Shown: positions 22,561 through 29,107 of the stretch, in pieces | Position numbering within the stretch: the first letter of the stretch is position 1 | Layout: each line of letters begins with the position of its first letter | Virus record (IMG/VR): IMGVR_UViG_3300036944_000508 | Span: 1 to 64,000 of that record | DNA length: 64,000 bases | Origin: a virus | Reading direction: 5' to 3' (one strand) | Translations under genes and position numbers: made by a program | The notes under the pieces: generated by a model | The model's input: only the letters and a program-made list of their open reading frames with translations | Told to the model about the DNA's origin: nothing | The model's database searches: none

Positions 22561-22647
22561 TGGCGGAAGGTGTGGGAGTCGAACCCACTCAACCGTTTCT
22601 GGTTGACGCATTAGCAGTGCGTTGCATTACCGTCCTGCCCACCTTCC
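22561..22647 (-). tRNA. tRNA-Ser (GCU)
   Basis: Class II tRNA of 87 nt. Acceptor GGAAGGT/ACCTTCC, anticodon loop CTGCTAA, long variable arm GTCAACC...GGTTGA, T-loop TTCGACT, CCA. Its 5' part overlaps the small gene ending at 22611. Confidence 0.93.
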
Positions 22648-22784
22648 GCATATAATCTATTCCATCGATTTTTAGATCCAAAGAGTTTTGCTTTAGATAA
22701 TTCGATATCTCTTTCTAACATAACAATTTTGGCTGCCAATTTAGATTGCTCACCATCCATGTGTTTTGGTATCAAAAAGTTCAT
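22611..22784 (-). CDS. Small helical protein (57 aa) reading into tRNA-Ser
   Basis: MNFLIPKHMDGEQSKLAAKI then a Lys-rich helix (SKAKLFGSKNRWNRLYAEGG). AAAGGA seven bases before the ATG supports translation. The last 12 codons lie inside tRNA-Ser, so 5' processing of the tRNA would remove the stop codon from the mRNA. Unknown function. Confidence 0.6.
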   Translation of the reverse strand: MNFLIPKHMDGEQSKLAAKIVMLERDIELSKAKLFGSKNRWNRLYAEGGQDGNATHC

Positions 22785-22801
22785 AACAAATTCCTTTAAA
22801 A

Positions 22802-22877
22802 TGGTGGACACTCTGGGGTTCGAACCCAGGACCTACAGGTTAAAAGCCCGTTGCTCTACCTACTGAGCTAAGTGTCC
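22802..22877 (-). tRNA. tRNA-Lys (UUU)
   Basis: Acceptor GGACACT/AGTGTCC, anticodon loop CTTTTAA, T-loop TTCGAAC, CCA. Confidence 0.93.
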
Positions 22878-22883
22878 TAAACT

Positions 22884-22958
22884 TGGTAGACGAGGAGGGA
22901 CTCGAACCCCCAACCAAACCGTTATGAGCGGTCGGCTCTACCATTGAGCTACTCGTCT
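22884..22958 (-). tRNA. tRNA with CAU anticodon (Met elongator or Ile-lysidine)
   Basis: Acceptor AGACGAG/CTCGTCT fully paired, so not an initiator. Anticodon loop CTCATAA; T-loop TTCGAGT; CCA. Whether C34 is modified to lys2C (Ile AUA) cannot be told from sequence. Confidence 0.88.
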
Positions 22959-23139
22959 ATATGTAGACCCGAACGCGATCGGAATCTGCAGGAGCACCGA
23001 CTACTCGACGCTCTATGTAGTGACGATCGACGAACCGATCCGTCACGACTGCGGCACGTGCATCATCCTCAGATGCATACACGCCCAACAGTAACGAACC
23101 TTCGTAATCAAACTCAGCTAATAATGCAAAAACTTCCAT
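22957..23139 (-). CDS. Hypothetical protein (60 aa)
   Basis: MEVFALLAEFDYEGSLLLGV then YASEDDARAAVVTDRF, a small alpha/beta protein of the type with a beta-hairpin and ARxAA helix. AAAGGA lies before the ATG and promoter 23167-23195 upstream. Its TAG stop overlaps the first two bases of the next tRNA. Unknown function. Confidence 0.72.
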   Translation of the reverse strand: MEVFALLAEFDYEGSLLLGVYASEDDARAAVVTDRFVDRHYIERRVVGAPADSDRVRVYI

Positions 23140-23166
23140 AACAAATTCCTTTCAATCAATATTCTC

Positions 23167-23195
23167 ACTATACCGCGAAACGAAGAAATTGTCAA
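23167..23195 (-). promoter_or_regulatory. Early promoter, GCTTGACA family
   Basis: TTGACA (23190-23195), 17 bp, TATAGT (23167-23172). Restarts transcription inside the tRNA cluster just after the terminator 23205-23245. Confidence 0.84.
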
Positions 23196-23204
23196 GCCCT
23201 AAAA

Positions 23205-23245
23205 TAAAAAAAGTGCCAAGTTTTTTTCCTTGGCACTTTTTATTA
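23205..23245 (-). terminator. Strong stem-loop terminator inside tRNA cluster
   Basis: AAAAGTGCCAAG (23209-23220) and CTTGGCACTTTT (23229-23240) form a perfect 12-bp stem; U/A tracts on both sides make it usable in either direction. It splits the tRNA cluster into two transcription units. Confidence 0.9.
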
Positions 23246-23335
<90 letters not shown>

Positions 23336-23340
23336 TAATC

Positions 23341-23416
23341 TGGATGCCCTACCACGACTCGAACGTGGAACCTTCTGAATCAAAATCAGACGTGCTGCCA
23401 ATTGCACCATAGGGCA
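23341..23416 (-). tRNA. tRNA-Gln (UUG)
   Basis: Acceptor TGCCCTA/TAGGGCA, anticodon loop TTTTGAT, T-loop TTCGAGT, CCA. Confidence 0.92.
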
Positions 23417-23417
23417 C

Positions 23418-23492
23418 TGGTACAGGATGACGGGATTGAACCGCCGACCGCCTCGGTGTAAACGAGATGCTCTACCGCTGAGCTAATCCTGC
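23418..23492 (-). tRNA. tRNA-Val (UAC)
   Basis: Acceptor GCAGGAT/ATCCTGT, anticodon loop TTTACAC, T-loop TTCAATC, CCA. One base separates it from tRNA-Gln. Confidence 0.92.
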
Positions 23493-23495
23493 AAA

Positions 23496-23936
23496 TTAAT
23501 GTCTTACCACGTGATCAGCAGCATGTGTTGCTGCAAACGAGTTCGGTTTGATTACCGCATCAAGACCCGTAGTTCCCTTAACATACCCCAGTGCTTCTTT
23601 AACAGCAATGTTAGATTTATGCTTAGGATCTGGATTGATGTCAAGATGGATTTCTAGATGCCGTTTGCCAATTACATCAACAATTTCCGTTGCTGCTTCG
23701 ATGGCAAATCCTGCTTCGGTAATTAGACGTTGCCGTAAGTTACCAAAATCGCGCATCTCTACGTTTCTAGAGAATATTTTACCACCATGCTTAGAATCCA
23801 TGTGAAGAATAATAACAGTGGAATACTTAGCATACCACTCACCACTACGTTTCTTGAACCGTATTGAATCGGCACCGATATAAACAGATGATGTTTCACT
23901 TGAATTTAAAATTGCTTCTCGTGCTTCATCATACAT
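23496..23936 (-). CDS. RNase H-like protein (YkuK/DUF458 type)
   Basis: 146 residues. SVYIGADSIRFKKRSGEWYA then STVIILHMDSKHGGKIF resembles the YkuK-type (DUF458) RNase H-like fold: an acidic residue in the first strand (GADS), then LEIHLDINPDPKHKSN and a final Asp (HAADHV). Such proteins may be nucleases, but no activity is established. It follows a methyltransferase-like gene and lies within the tRNA cluster, where RNA processing would be a fitting role. Confidence 0.68.
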   Translation of the reverse strand: MYDEAREAILNSSETSSVYIGADSIRFKKRSGEWYAKYSTVIILHMDSKHGGKIFSRNVEMRDFGNLRQRLITEAGFAIEAATEIVDVIGKRHLEIHLDINPDPKHKSNIAVKEALGYVKGTTGLDAVIKPNSFAATHAADHVVRH

Positions 23937-23947
23937 ATGTCACTTTG

Positions 23948-24622
23948 TCAACTCCATGTTTTATCATAGTTAAACATATTTCTTTCGGAAATATGTTTCT
24001 TTATTTCTTTGAAATTTTCTATATCAGAATAATTTATCTGAGTTGGGAAATTATTAATATTTATTAATTTTGACCAGTCAGAAAAACTTTCCGAGTCAAA
24101 TTCCCTGTTATTTTCCACAACATATTTAATATACAATTTACTGGCAGGCCAGAACCATGTAAGAGTCGAATTGCATCTCTTGGCAATTTCTCTGGATCTC
24201 TCGATTATTTCTGCTGCTGATTCTTTCTCATAATGATCCATGAACAAACAATCACAAGTTATATTTTCTAGAGAATCTGCATCTTTACAGATAATTTGTA
24301 TCTTATCCAATGCAATCGGCGAGGTTTTCATGAGTATTTTGAATAGATCAATCATATCTTGATTCTTTTCATAAACTATAACTTCTGTCACTTCTGACTT
24401 CATCGCCAACAAAGTCTGGACGATACCCATTCCTAAACCAGTCGTAACACAAACTCCACTGGCATGTTCTATTTCGAAAAATTGTTCTCTCGCTTGTATC
24501 TCAGTTCTTGGATCAAGTGACATCCATTCTTTGCCATCATATTTTAAAGAAAACCCTCTAAGAGTATATGATAATTCTGCTTTACCAACTTCAACAGGAA
24601 AATATTTTATAGGAAGAAACAT
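23948..24622 (-). CDS. SAM methyltransferase-like (spermidine-synthase type fold)
   Basis: 224 residues. GVCVTTGLGMGIVQTLLAMK resembles the SAM-binding glycine loop and EVIVYEKNQDMIDLF the acidic strand binding the ribose; CDCLFMDHYE may be motif IV. Looks like phage methyltransferase/spermidine-synthase-fold proteins. Substrate unknown. Weak SD. Confidence 0.62.
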   Translation of the reverse strand: MFLPIKYFPVEVGKAELSYTLRGFSLKYDGKEWMSLDPRTEIQAREQFFEIEHASGVCVTTGLGMGIVQTLLAMKSEVTEVIVYEKNQDMIDLFKILMKTSPIALDKIQIICKDADSLENITCDCLFMDHYEKESAAEIIERSREIAKRCNSTLTWFWPASKLYIKYVVENNREFDSESFSDWSKLININNFPTQINYSDIENFKEIKKHISERNMFNYDKTWS

Positions 24623-24643
24623 TATTATTTACCTGTTTAAAAA

Positions 24644-24717
24644 TGGCGAAGGTGGGGAGAGTCGAACTCCCGCTTGCGGTTTTGGAGACCGCCGTGCTAC
24701 CGTAACACTTCACCGAC
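24644..24717 (-). tRNA. tRNA-Trp (CCA), acceptor mismatches
   Basis: Anticodon loop CTCCAAA in GCGGT/ACCGC stem; T-loop TTCGACT; encoded CCA. The acceptor GTCGGTG/CACCTTC has mismatches at pairs 2-71 and 3-70. Confidence 0.85.
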
Positions 24718-24741
24718 AAAATACTAGTACCATATTTCCCT

Positions 24742-25278
24742 TTAACTTAATGTGTACTCTATGATATCCCAACATTCATTCACAGTCTTTGGTTCACTAA
24801 ATGCGCACACCGATGGTTTTGTTTCGTCGGCAATAAACCTCGGTGTTTCTTGCGCGAAGGGTAGTTCTTTATAGATGTGAGTAATTACCTTTGTTGTTAG
24901 GCATTCTATTTTATGCAACGTTGTATAATGCATGCGATATTCTTGGTTCGGTTCCGTAATGAATGTGCAGCGTTCAATTAAGTTGATGTTTGATAATAAT
25001 ATCTCTTGCTGCGAGTCAGGAGCGCACTCCTTGCGTTCCACACGTAATGTAGATGTCGGGTCGGTGCCGTCTATTTCGTAAATGTAATTTTTTAACTTTC
25101 CCTTTAGAACTCTCGAGGTAAAACTAAATCTGTGTTCGTGTATATCTTCCACTAAAATTTTTGCTCTATCGGAATAAAAATGATATGATTGATTCTTACA
25201 AAATGGATACTTAACTACTCCGAGTCCCATATAATGCGGTATTCCGTTTAGTGCTCGTAATTGATCTATAGTAATCAT
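24742..25278 (-). CDS. Cupin-like hypothetical protein (178 aa)
   Basis: Starts MITIDQLRALNGIPHYMGLG. DIHEHRFSFTSRVLKGKLKN is reminiscent of a cupin H-x-H...G block, seen in some phage proteins; QEYRMHYTTLHKIE could be the second metal strand. No function known. Perfect late box TATAAATA lies 50 bases upstream. ATG at 25278 preferred over GTG at 25284; no SD. Confidence 0.55.
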   Translation of the reverse strand: MITIDQLRALNGIPHYMGLGVVKYPFCKNQSYHFYSDRAKILVEDIHEHRFSFTSRVLKGKLKNYIYEIDGTDPTSTLRVERKECAPDSQQEILLSNINLIERCTFITEPNQEYRMHYTTLHKIECLTTKVITHIYKELPFAQETPRFIADETKPSVCAFSEPKTVNECWDIIEYTLS

Positions 25279-25292
25279 ATCCACGTGTTTAT

Positions 25293-25348
25293 AGTCCTGG
25301 AATTTATAGTAGGTCTTATCGCATGCATATTTATAAACTTCCAGGACT
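25293..25348. repeat. Inverted repeat 3' of tRNA-Pro
   Basis: Left arm 25293-25308 and right arm 25332-25348 form a 16-bp stem with one bulge (AGTCCTGGAA pairs with TTCCAGGACT). It begins two bases after the tRNA-Pro CCA and encloses the TATAAATA box. Likely a processing or termination hairpin. Confidence 0.75.
25328..25335 (-). promoter_or_regulatory. T4-type late promoter TATAAATA
   Basis: Perfect TATAAATA (the T4 late consensus) 50 bases upstream of the ATG at 25278, inside the hairpin 25293-25348. Confidence 0.6.
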
Positions 25349-25350
25349 TT

Positions 25351-25427
<77 letters not shown>

Positions 25428-25436
25428 ACTATTTAA

Positions 25437-25631
25437 TTACTTCGAATCTGCTTCTGGAGCAGGTGCTTCAATCGCAGCAGCATCTAGAGGTGCTTCTGCC
25501 GCTTCTGCTGCAGCAAGTGCTTCATCTGCTGCTGGACCAGCGGCTTCTGATACTGATGGTGTATCTTCACTAGGAGCACACGCTGCGGTAAGTGCAATAA
25601 CTGCTGCTGCCATAAAAGTCTTGATATTCAT
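25437..25631 (-). CDS. Small Ala/Glu-rich lipoprotein (64 aa)
   Basis: MNIKTFMAAAVIALTAACAP is a signal peptide with lipobox LTAAC; the mature part is Ala/Glu/Pro-rich (AADEALAAAEAAEAPLDAAA). AAGGAA lies before the ATG at 25631. Unexpected within a tRNA cluster; could be a cell-envelope or exclusion protein. Function unknown. Confidence 0.75.
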   Translation of the reverse strand: MNIKTFMAAAVIALTAACAPSEDTPSVSEAAGPAADEALAAAEAAEAPLDAAAIEAPAPEADSK

Positions 25632-25655
25632 AATTAATTCCTTGGTTGTTAAAAA

Positions 25656-25737
25656 TGGAGCCCCAGACAGGATTCGAACCTGTATTTTCTTTCCAGTTAC
25701 CTTTATCTTCGTTCGTAGCGAAGGGGGATACTGAGGC
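25656..25737 (-). tRNA. tRNA-like element, ACG anticodon-type arm, no D arm
   Basis: 82 nt with fully paired acceptor (GCCTCAG/CTGGGGC), normal T arm ACAGG-TTCGAAT-CCTGT and encoded CCA. The only other stem is CTTCG-CTACGAA-CGAAG, whose loop would give ACG (Arg). There is no D arm (only TATCCCC before the stem) and an unpaired segment of about 23 nt follows. May be a D-armless tRNA or a tRNA mimic. Confidence 0.5.
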
Positions 25738-25739
25738 AT

Positions 25740-25813
25740 TGGAGCGGATAGTGAGACTCAAACTCACCTCTTTAGCTTGGAAGGCTAAGGCACAATCTCT
25801 ATACCATACCCGC
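25740..25813 (-). tRNA. tRNA-Gly (UCC)
   Basis: Acceptor GCGGGTA/TATCCGC, anticodon loop CTTCCAA, T-loop TTTGAGT, CCA. D-loop AGAGATT lacks the usual GG. Confidence 0.88.
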
Positions 25814-25832
25814 ATTAAACTTATTTATTTGT

Positions 25833-25923
25833 TACGGAACAGTCCCCGCTGCTCTGTATTACTGTTTGCTCAATGGGGTTTCACAGGGTCGACCCTATCT
25901 CTGTTCTATGCAAACAAACCGTA
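25833..25923 (-). ncRNA. Structured RNA 1 between tRNA-Gly and tRNA-Asp
   Basis: About 91 nt with no open frame on the minus strand. Closing helix TACGG (25833-25837) with CCGTA (25919-25923); next GAACAG (25837-25842) with CTGTTC (25901-25906); CCCC with GGGG (25844-25847 and 25875-25878); and palindrome AGGGTCGACCCT (25885-25896). TGTTTGC (25863-25869) can also pair with GCAAACA (25910-25916), giving a pseudoknot or switch. T4 has two stable non-tRNA RNAs (C and D) in its tRNA cluster, a precedent for such RNAs. Confidence 0.6.
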
Positions 25924-25928
25924 TTAAA

Positions 25929-26003
25929 TGGCGACCTTGAGGGATTATGATACCCCGACCTTCGCAGTGACAGTGCGACGCTCTTCCTCTGAGCTACAAG
26001 GCC
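25929..26003 (-). tRNA. tRNA-Asp (GUC), unusual T arm
   Basis: Acceptor GGCCTTG/CAAGGTC, anticodon loop CTGTCAC, CCA. The T arm is GGGGT/TCCCT with loop ATCATAA; the closing pair is T-T and T54 is missing. Confidence 0.85.
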
Positions 26004-26009
26004 TTAAAC

Positions 26010-26094
26010 TGGTGGGAAGGTGAGGTATCGATCCTCCCCCGAAAACGGATGAGATTTACAGTCTCACTGCCAGAGCCACTGACTTTACCTTCCC
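26010..26094 (-). tRNA. tRNA-Tyr (GUA)
   Basis: Class II tRNA of 85 nt with anticodon loop CTGTAAA, long variable arm and CCA. T-loop ATCGATA lacks T54. Confidence 0.9.
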
Positions 26095-26098
26095 GAAA

Positions 26099-26174
26099 TG
26101 GTGCTCCCGAACGGATTCGAACCGCTGACACGTGGTTCTTCAAACCACTGCTCTACCAACTGAGCTACAGGAGC
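26099..26174 (-). tRNA. tRNA-Phe (GAA)
   Basis: Acceptor GCTCCTG/CGGGAGC, anticodon loop TTGAAGA, T-loop TTCGAAT, CCA. Confidence 0.93.
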
Positions 26175-26181
26175 GTAATAG

Positions 26182-26258
26182 TGGTACCCGTGGAGAGACT
26201 CGAACTCCCAACATTCTGGACCTAAACCAGACGCCTCTGCCAATTGGACTACACGGGC
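26182..26258 (-). tRNA. tRNA with UAG anticodon (Leu), class I shape
   Basis: Anticodon stem TCTGG/CCAGA with loop TTTAGGT (UAG). The variable loop is short, unlike normal tRNA-Leu. The D arm (GTCCAATTGGCAGAGGC) resembles the UAA tRNA at 22405. Confidence 0.82.
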
Positions 26259-26270
26259 ATAAAAATGAGC

Positions 26271-26396
26271 GACCACCTGCAGTGTGCCTTGATCAATTAC
26301 GCTGCAGCGCCTGATCTTCCCAGATAGTCTTTACTGTTGCAACAGCAAGTGCTACCCTTTTCTCTTACCTTTCGGTGGGGTTCAGCAGAGGTGGTC
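26271..26396 (-). ncRNA. Structured RNA 2 between tRNA-Leu and tRNA-Ala
   Basis: About 126 nt, no open frame. The ends form GACCACCT (26271-26278) with AGGTGGTC (26389-26396), extended by CTGC with GCAG. Internal palindromes CGCTGCAGCG, TTGATCAA and CTGTTGCAACAG suggest further hairpins. The end-to-end closure suggests a discrete stable RNA like T4 RNA C/D. Confidence 0.6.
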
Positions 26397-26401
26397 TATA
26401 T

Positions 26402-26477
26402 TGGTGGAGAATAACGGGATCGAACCGTTCACCTTCTGCGTGCAAGGCAGACGCTCTACCGAATGAGCTAATTCCCC
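26402..26477 (-). tRNA. tRNA-Ala (UGC)
   Basis: Acceptor GGGGAAT/ATTCTCC, anticodon loop CTTGCAC, T-loop TTCGATC, CCA. Confidence 0.93.
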
Positions 26478-26485
26478 GAATCTAT

Positions 26486-26779
26486 AAAGCGAAGTGGGAG
26501 GATTCAGTTGTACCTCCATGACCCAGTCAATTACTATCTGTAATCTCGGTCAACGACTCGTTACTGGTTAAGAGGAGTACCACTCCCCGAGTCTACATTA
26601 TCCCCACTGACGAGGGGATTATTCAGTCACACTTCTTACGCCGACCGTCGCCAGCGATATATCGATGAATGTAATGGCTACTGAGGTGTCGACACGCTAC
26701 TGTCGGTAATTTCGCTCTTTACGTTCCTATCATTGCCCCAACCGCTTGGTCGCCACAGGAACTTCCATCACACTCAAAC
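26486..26779 (-). ncRNA. Structured RNA 3 (one or more) between tRNA-Ala and tRNA-Asn
   Basis: About 294 nt with no gene. Hairpins visible: GGAGG/CCTCC (26497-26517), ATTAC/GTAAT (26530-26544), GACTCG/CGAGTC (26555-26593) enclosing GGAGT/ACTCC, ATCCCC/GGGGAT (26600-26619), then CGATATATCG and GTGTCGACAC palindromes near 26660-26695. The density of GC stems in an AT-rich genome is unlike random spacer. It may hold two RNAs. Confidence 0.6.
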
Positions 26780-26854
26780 TGGCTCCCCAAGATGGGATCG
26801 AACCACCGACAAGGTGATTAACAGTCACCTGCTCTACCTCTGAGCTATTGGGGA
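26780..26854 (-). tRNA. tRNA-Asn (GUU)
   Basis: Acceptor TCCCCAA/TTGGGGA, anticodon loop CTGTTAA, T-loop TTCGATC, CCA. Confidence 0.93.
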
Positions 26855-26930
26855 ATAAACTTGCCGTTTTGTTTTCACTGCATAATCCGAGGGTATATAC
26901 AGCGGTTCAGCAGACGGTACTGCTTAGAAA

Positions 26931-27041
<111 letters not shown>

Positions 27042-27072
27042 TTACGAGTTACTCCTAAATAATGTGTTCATC

Positions 27073-27098
27073 TAATAAGTCTCCGAAAAGACTTATTA
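27073..27098. repeat. 10-bp hairpin overlapping the 21-bp stem
   Basis: TAATAAGTCT (27073-27082) and AGACTTATTA (27089-27098) with a six-base loop. It shares eight bases with the long stem, so the two cannot form together. On the plus strand it is followed by a T run, so it could stop rightward transcription. Confidence 0.8.
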
Positions 27099-27131
27099 AT
27101 TTTTTATAACAATGAGAAAGAACCGAAACTT

Positions 27132-27139
27132 TATTTATA
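27132..27139 (-). promoter_or_regulatory. T4-type late promoter TATAAATA
   Basis: Perfect TATAAATA directly downstream of the early promoter at 27141-27169, so the tRNA operon may be served by both early and late transcription. Confidence 0.6.
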
Positions 27140-27140
27140 C

Positions 27141-27169
27141 ACTATACTATACTTTTTAGAGAAAGTCAA
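27141..27169 (-). promoter_or_regulatory. Early promoter of the tRNA operon
   Basis: TTGACT (27164-27169), 17 bp, TATAGT (27141-27146). Upstream of leader hairpins and tRNA-Thr. Confidence 0.82.
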
Positions 27170-27183
27170 GTGTTTTTTAACAT

Positions 27184-27579
27184 TTATTTTTCTAACCACT
27201 TTTTGATTGAACCAAACTTGAGATCGAGACGATACTCAAGAGATTCCCAACCATAGAAGCGCATTTCTTCATCATCAATGCCTTCTGCTTCACAGATAAT
27301 GGCGACTGCTGCCGCATTATCAAAGCAATTCTTGACCAAACCCATGATACCGTCTACACGACAAACAAACTCAGCGAAGTTACGATCCTGACGAATCTTT
27401 TCTTCGTCGATCTGCACAGAGAGTTTCCCGACGAGACGCTCGTATTCAGCATCAAACTCTTCAATTGAAGAGAAGGTAACATCACGAGGGCGGAAACCGT
27501 ACACATCTTTGTGTAGGTCTGAAAAGATGTTACCATCCTTAGAGTTGGTAGCGGTATTAATATCACGAAGAGTCAACAT
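27184..27579 (-). CDS. Conserved phage-type protein (131 aa)
   Basis: MLTLRDINTATNSKDGNIFS then DVYGFRPRDVTFSSIEEFDA, a motif (YGFRPR) shared by hypothetical proteins in many large phages. Mostly helical. AAAGG lies before the ATG at 27579; promoter 27607-27635 with full conserved leader. Function unknown. Confidence 0.7.
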   Translation of the reverse strand: MLTLRDINTATNSKDGNIFSDLHKDVYGFRPRDVTFSSIEEFDAEYERLVGKLSVQIDEEKIRQDRNFAEFVCRVDGIMGLVKNCFDNAAAVAIICEAEGIDDEEMRFYGWESLEYRLDLKFGSIKKWLEK

Positions 27580-27606
27580 AATCAAAACCTTTCAAACTAT
27601 AATACC

Positions 27607-27635
27607 ACTATACCTCGAAAATGCGAAAATGTCAA
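27607..27635 (-). promoter_or_regulatory. Early promoter, GCTTGACA family
   Basis: TTGACA (27630-27635), 17 bp, TATAGT (27607-27612), with GGTATTATAGTTTG leader and AAAGG. Confidence 0.85.
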
Positions 27636-27659
27636 GCCCCTAAATTTATTTTTTTGAAA

Positions 27660-28163
27660 TTAATCTCGCGGACGATATGGGTCATATTTCATACCCCACA
27701 ACCAACCTCCTGGCAATATGAAAGTCAGAGGGTCAACAAGGTGGCATTTACCGTTCGGTTCAACACACCATTTTCGACGTCTCATACTCGCTTTGATTGC
27801 CATGAGTCGACGAGTTTCCCAAGTATGCCTTCTAGCATACATCGGATTACCATCCCTGCGCCTAGTTCCTCGCATGGTTCGACTTATCGATGCTTTATGC
27901 TCTGGTGTTAAACCACCCCAGCAGGGATTCTTTTCACCAGTTAATGCTTCTGAAATCTTTTTGCGAGTCTCGGGGCTATGCCCCGAAGATTTTTTTCTGG
28001 TAACTTTATCAACAATTGTGAAACCTTTTCCGAGGACTTCTGCTTTGTCTCGGAGGATTTCTATCTTACTGTTTTGTAGCAAGAGTTCTCTTGGTTTTGG
28101 AACCTTGTTCGGATCGTTGACAATCCACAGTTCTGTTTTTGTTTTGAATAGAAAGAACTTCAT
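27660..28163 (-). CDS. NUMOD3-type homing-endonuclease-like protein
   Basis: 167 residues, very basic. HSPETRKKISEALTGEKNP and a second NGNPMYARRHTWETRR-like block are NUMOD3 DNA-binding repeats of phage homing endonucleases, followed by WCVEPNGKCHLVDPLTFILP. No GIY-YIG or HNH nuclease core is obvious, so it may be a degenerate or accessory homing protein. Overlaps the SDR gene (ATGA). Confidence 0.78.
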   Translation of the reverse strand: MKFFLFKTKTELWIVNDPNKVPKPRELLLQNSKIEILRDKAEVLGKGFTIVDKVTRKKSSGHSPETRKKISEALTGEKNPCWGGLTPEHKASISRTMRGTRRRDGNPMYARRHTWETRRLMAIKASMRRRKWCVEPNGKCHLVDPLTFILPGGWLWGMKYDPYRPRD

Positions 28164-28693
28164 TTGTGTAATGTTATGTTGCGGATTCTAAAGTTTTGCA
28201 AATTATCTATAATGAATTTAATAACACCTGCAACATGCTCTGGCGCCATCTTATCGACAGTGCTGTTTTGCATTACTCTAGTATCAGTTGCTCCAGGTCT
28301 GAAATTCAACACAGATGGTTTATTAGACATACTAGTTTCCTCGTAGAATTTATCTAGAGATAGTTTGGCATCTGCATATGGTTGGTTGTTAATTTGTTGA
28401 AAATCATTCACACGACTACTTATATTGATAATATACTTCTGTTCGTCAGTCCACACATCAAACATTCTTCGAGCGAGAACAACTTGAGCATCTGTGTAGT
28501 TTGAATAATCGAATGCATTATTTACAAACACGTCACAATCATAAACAGCATCAATGATTTTAGATCTACCAAGTTCTGTTGTTATGTCATAACCGTTTGA
28601 CCGTGAAAGTCCAATAACATCATAATCGATACCCAACGCATCAAATGTTGCCTTACCAATACCAGAAGTATGGCCTGTAACTGCAATCTTCAA
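28160..28693 (-). CDS. Short-chain dehydrogenase/reductase
   Basis: 177 residues. TGHTSGIG is the nucleotide-binding glycine motif, DVFVNNAF the NNA segment, NISS then YADAK the catalytic S...YxxxK. Shorter than usual (about 250), like small atypical SDRs in marine phages. TTG start at 28693 with AAAGG upstream overlapping the stop of speD. Substrate unknown. Confidence 0.82.
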   Translation of the reverse strand: MKIAVTGHTSGIGKATFDALGIDYDVIGLSRSNGYDITTELGRSKIIDAVYDCDVFVNNAFDYSNYTDAQVVLARRMFDVWTDEQKYIINISSRVNDFQQINNQPYADAKLSLDKFYEETSMSNKPSVLNFRPGATDTRVMQNSTVDKMAPEHVAGVIKFIIDNLQNFRIRNITLHK

Positions 28694-29076
28694 ACAACAC
28701 CTTTATCCAGCAGCGTTAGATTATGTTCGCGGTCAATATATGTAAATTCTACATGATGCGGGTCGAAATCTTCTAGAGCAACGAATACATCACCCGTGTT
28801 AAGAGTGCTGCAGGTATACACATCGAGTTGCATCAGAGCAGGTGACACCTCGTCCCATACATGCATAGCAATATGTGATGTTTCGATTATGGTAACTGCA
28901 GTCAATCCACGATTGCCTTCCATGTCACTGTAAACAGCATATGGACCCATGAGTATCTTCATGTCAATTTTGTCTACCAGAGTCTTCATCCAATCCTGAA
29001 TTGCTTCGACGCATTTCGGTGGATTATTGAGTTCTGCTCGCACAATGAGATGCTTGTGCTCTAGAATTTGCCCCAT
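28690..29076 (-). CDS. speD: S-adenosylmethionine decarboxylase proenzyme
   Basis: 128 residues, prokaryotic SpeD size. GLTAVTIIETSHIAMHVW contains the self-cleaving E-S-H (Ser67 becomes pyruvoyl), and LDVYTCS (Cys89) the catalytic cysteine. It produces decarboxylated SAM for spermidine synthesis; the methyltransferase-fold protein at 23948 has spermidine-synthase-like features but is unproven. SpeD is common in T4-like cyanophages. Late-type box 29108-29115 upstream; overlaps the SDR gene. Confidence 0.9.
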   Translation of the reverse strand: MGQILEHKHLIVRAELNNPPKCVEAIQDWMKTLVDKIDMKILMGPYAVYSDMEGNRGLTAVTIIETSHIAMHVWDEVSPALMQLDVYTCSTLNTGDVFVALEDFDPHHVEFTYIDREHNLTLLDKGVV

Positions 29077-29107
29077 TTCTGTTCCTTGACTTCTGCTGGA
29101 AAGAATT

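Noticed and set aside
24742-25278. Cysteine dioxygenase assignment for the cupin-like protein
   Set aside because: Only one H-x-H-type block is visible; the second metal site is not convincing, so it is called cupin-like only.
25656-25737. tRNA interrupted by an intron
   Set aside because: Removing any internal segment does not restore a D arm plus anticodon arm; kept as a tRNA-like element.
26486-26779. RNase P or tmRNA
   Set aside because: No P4-type core or tag-peptide frame was recognised and the length does not fit; kept as an unclassified structured RNA.
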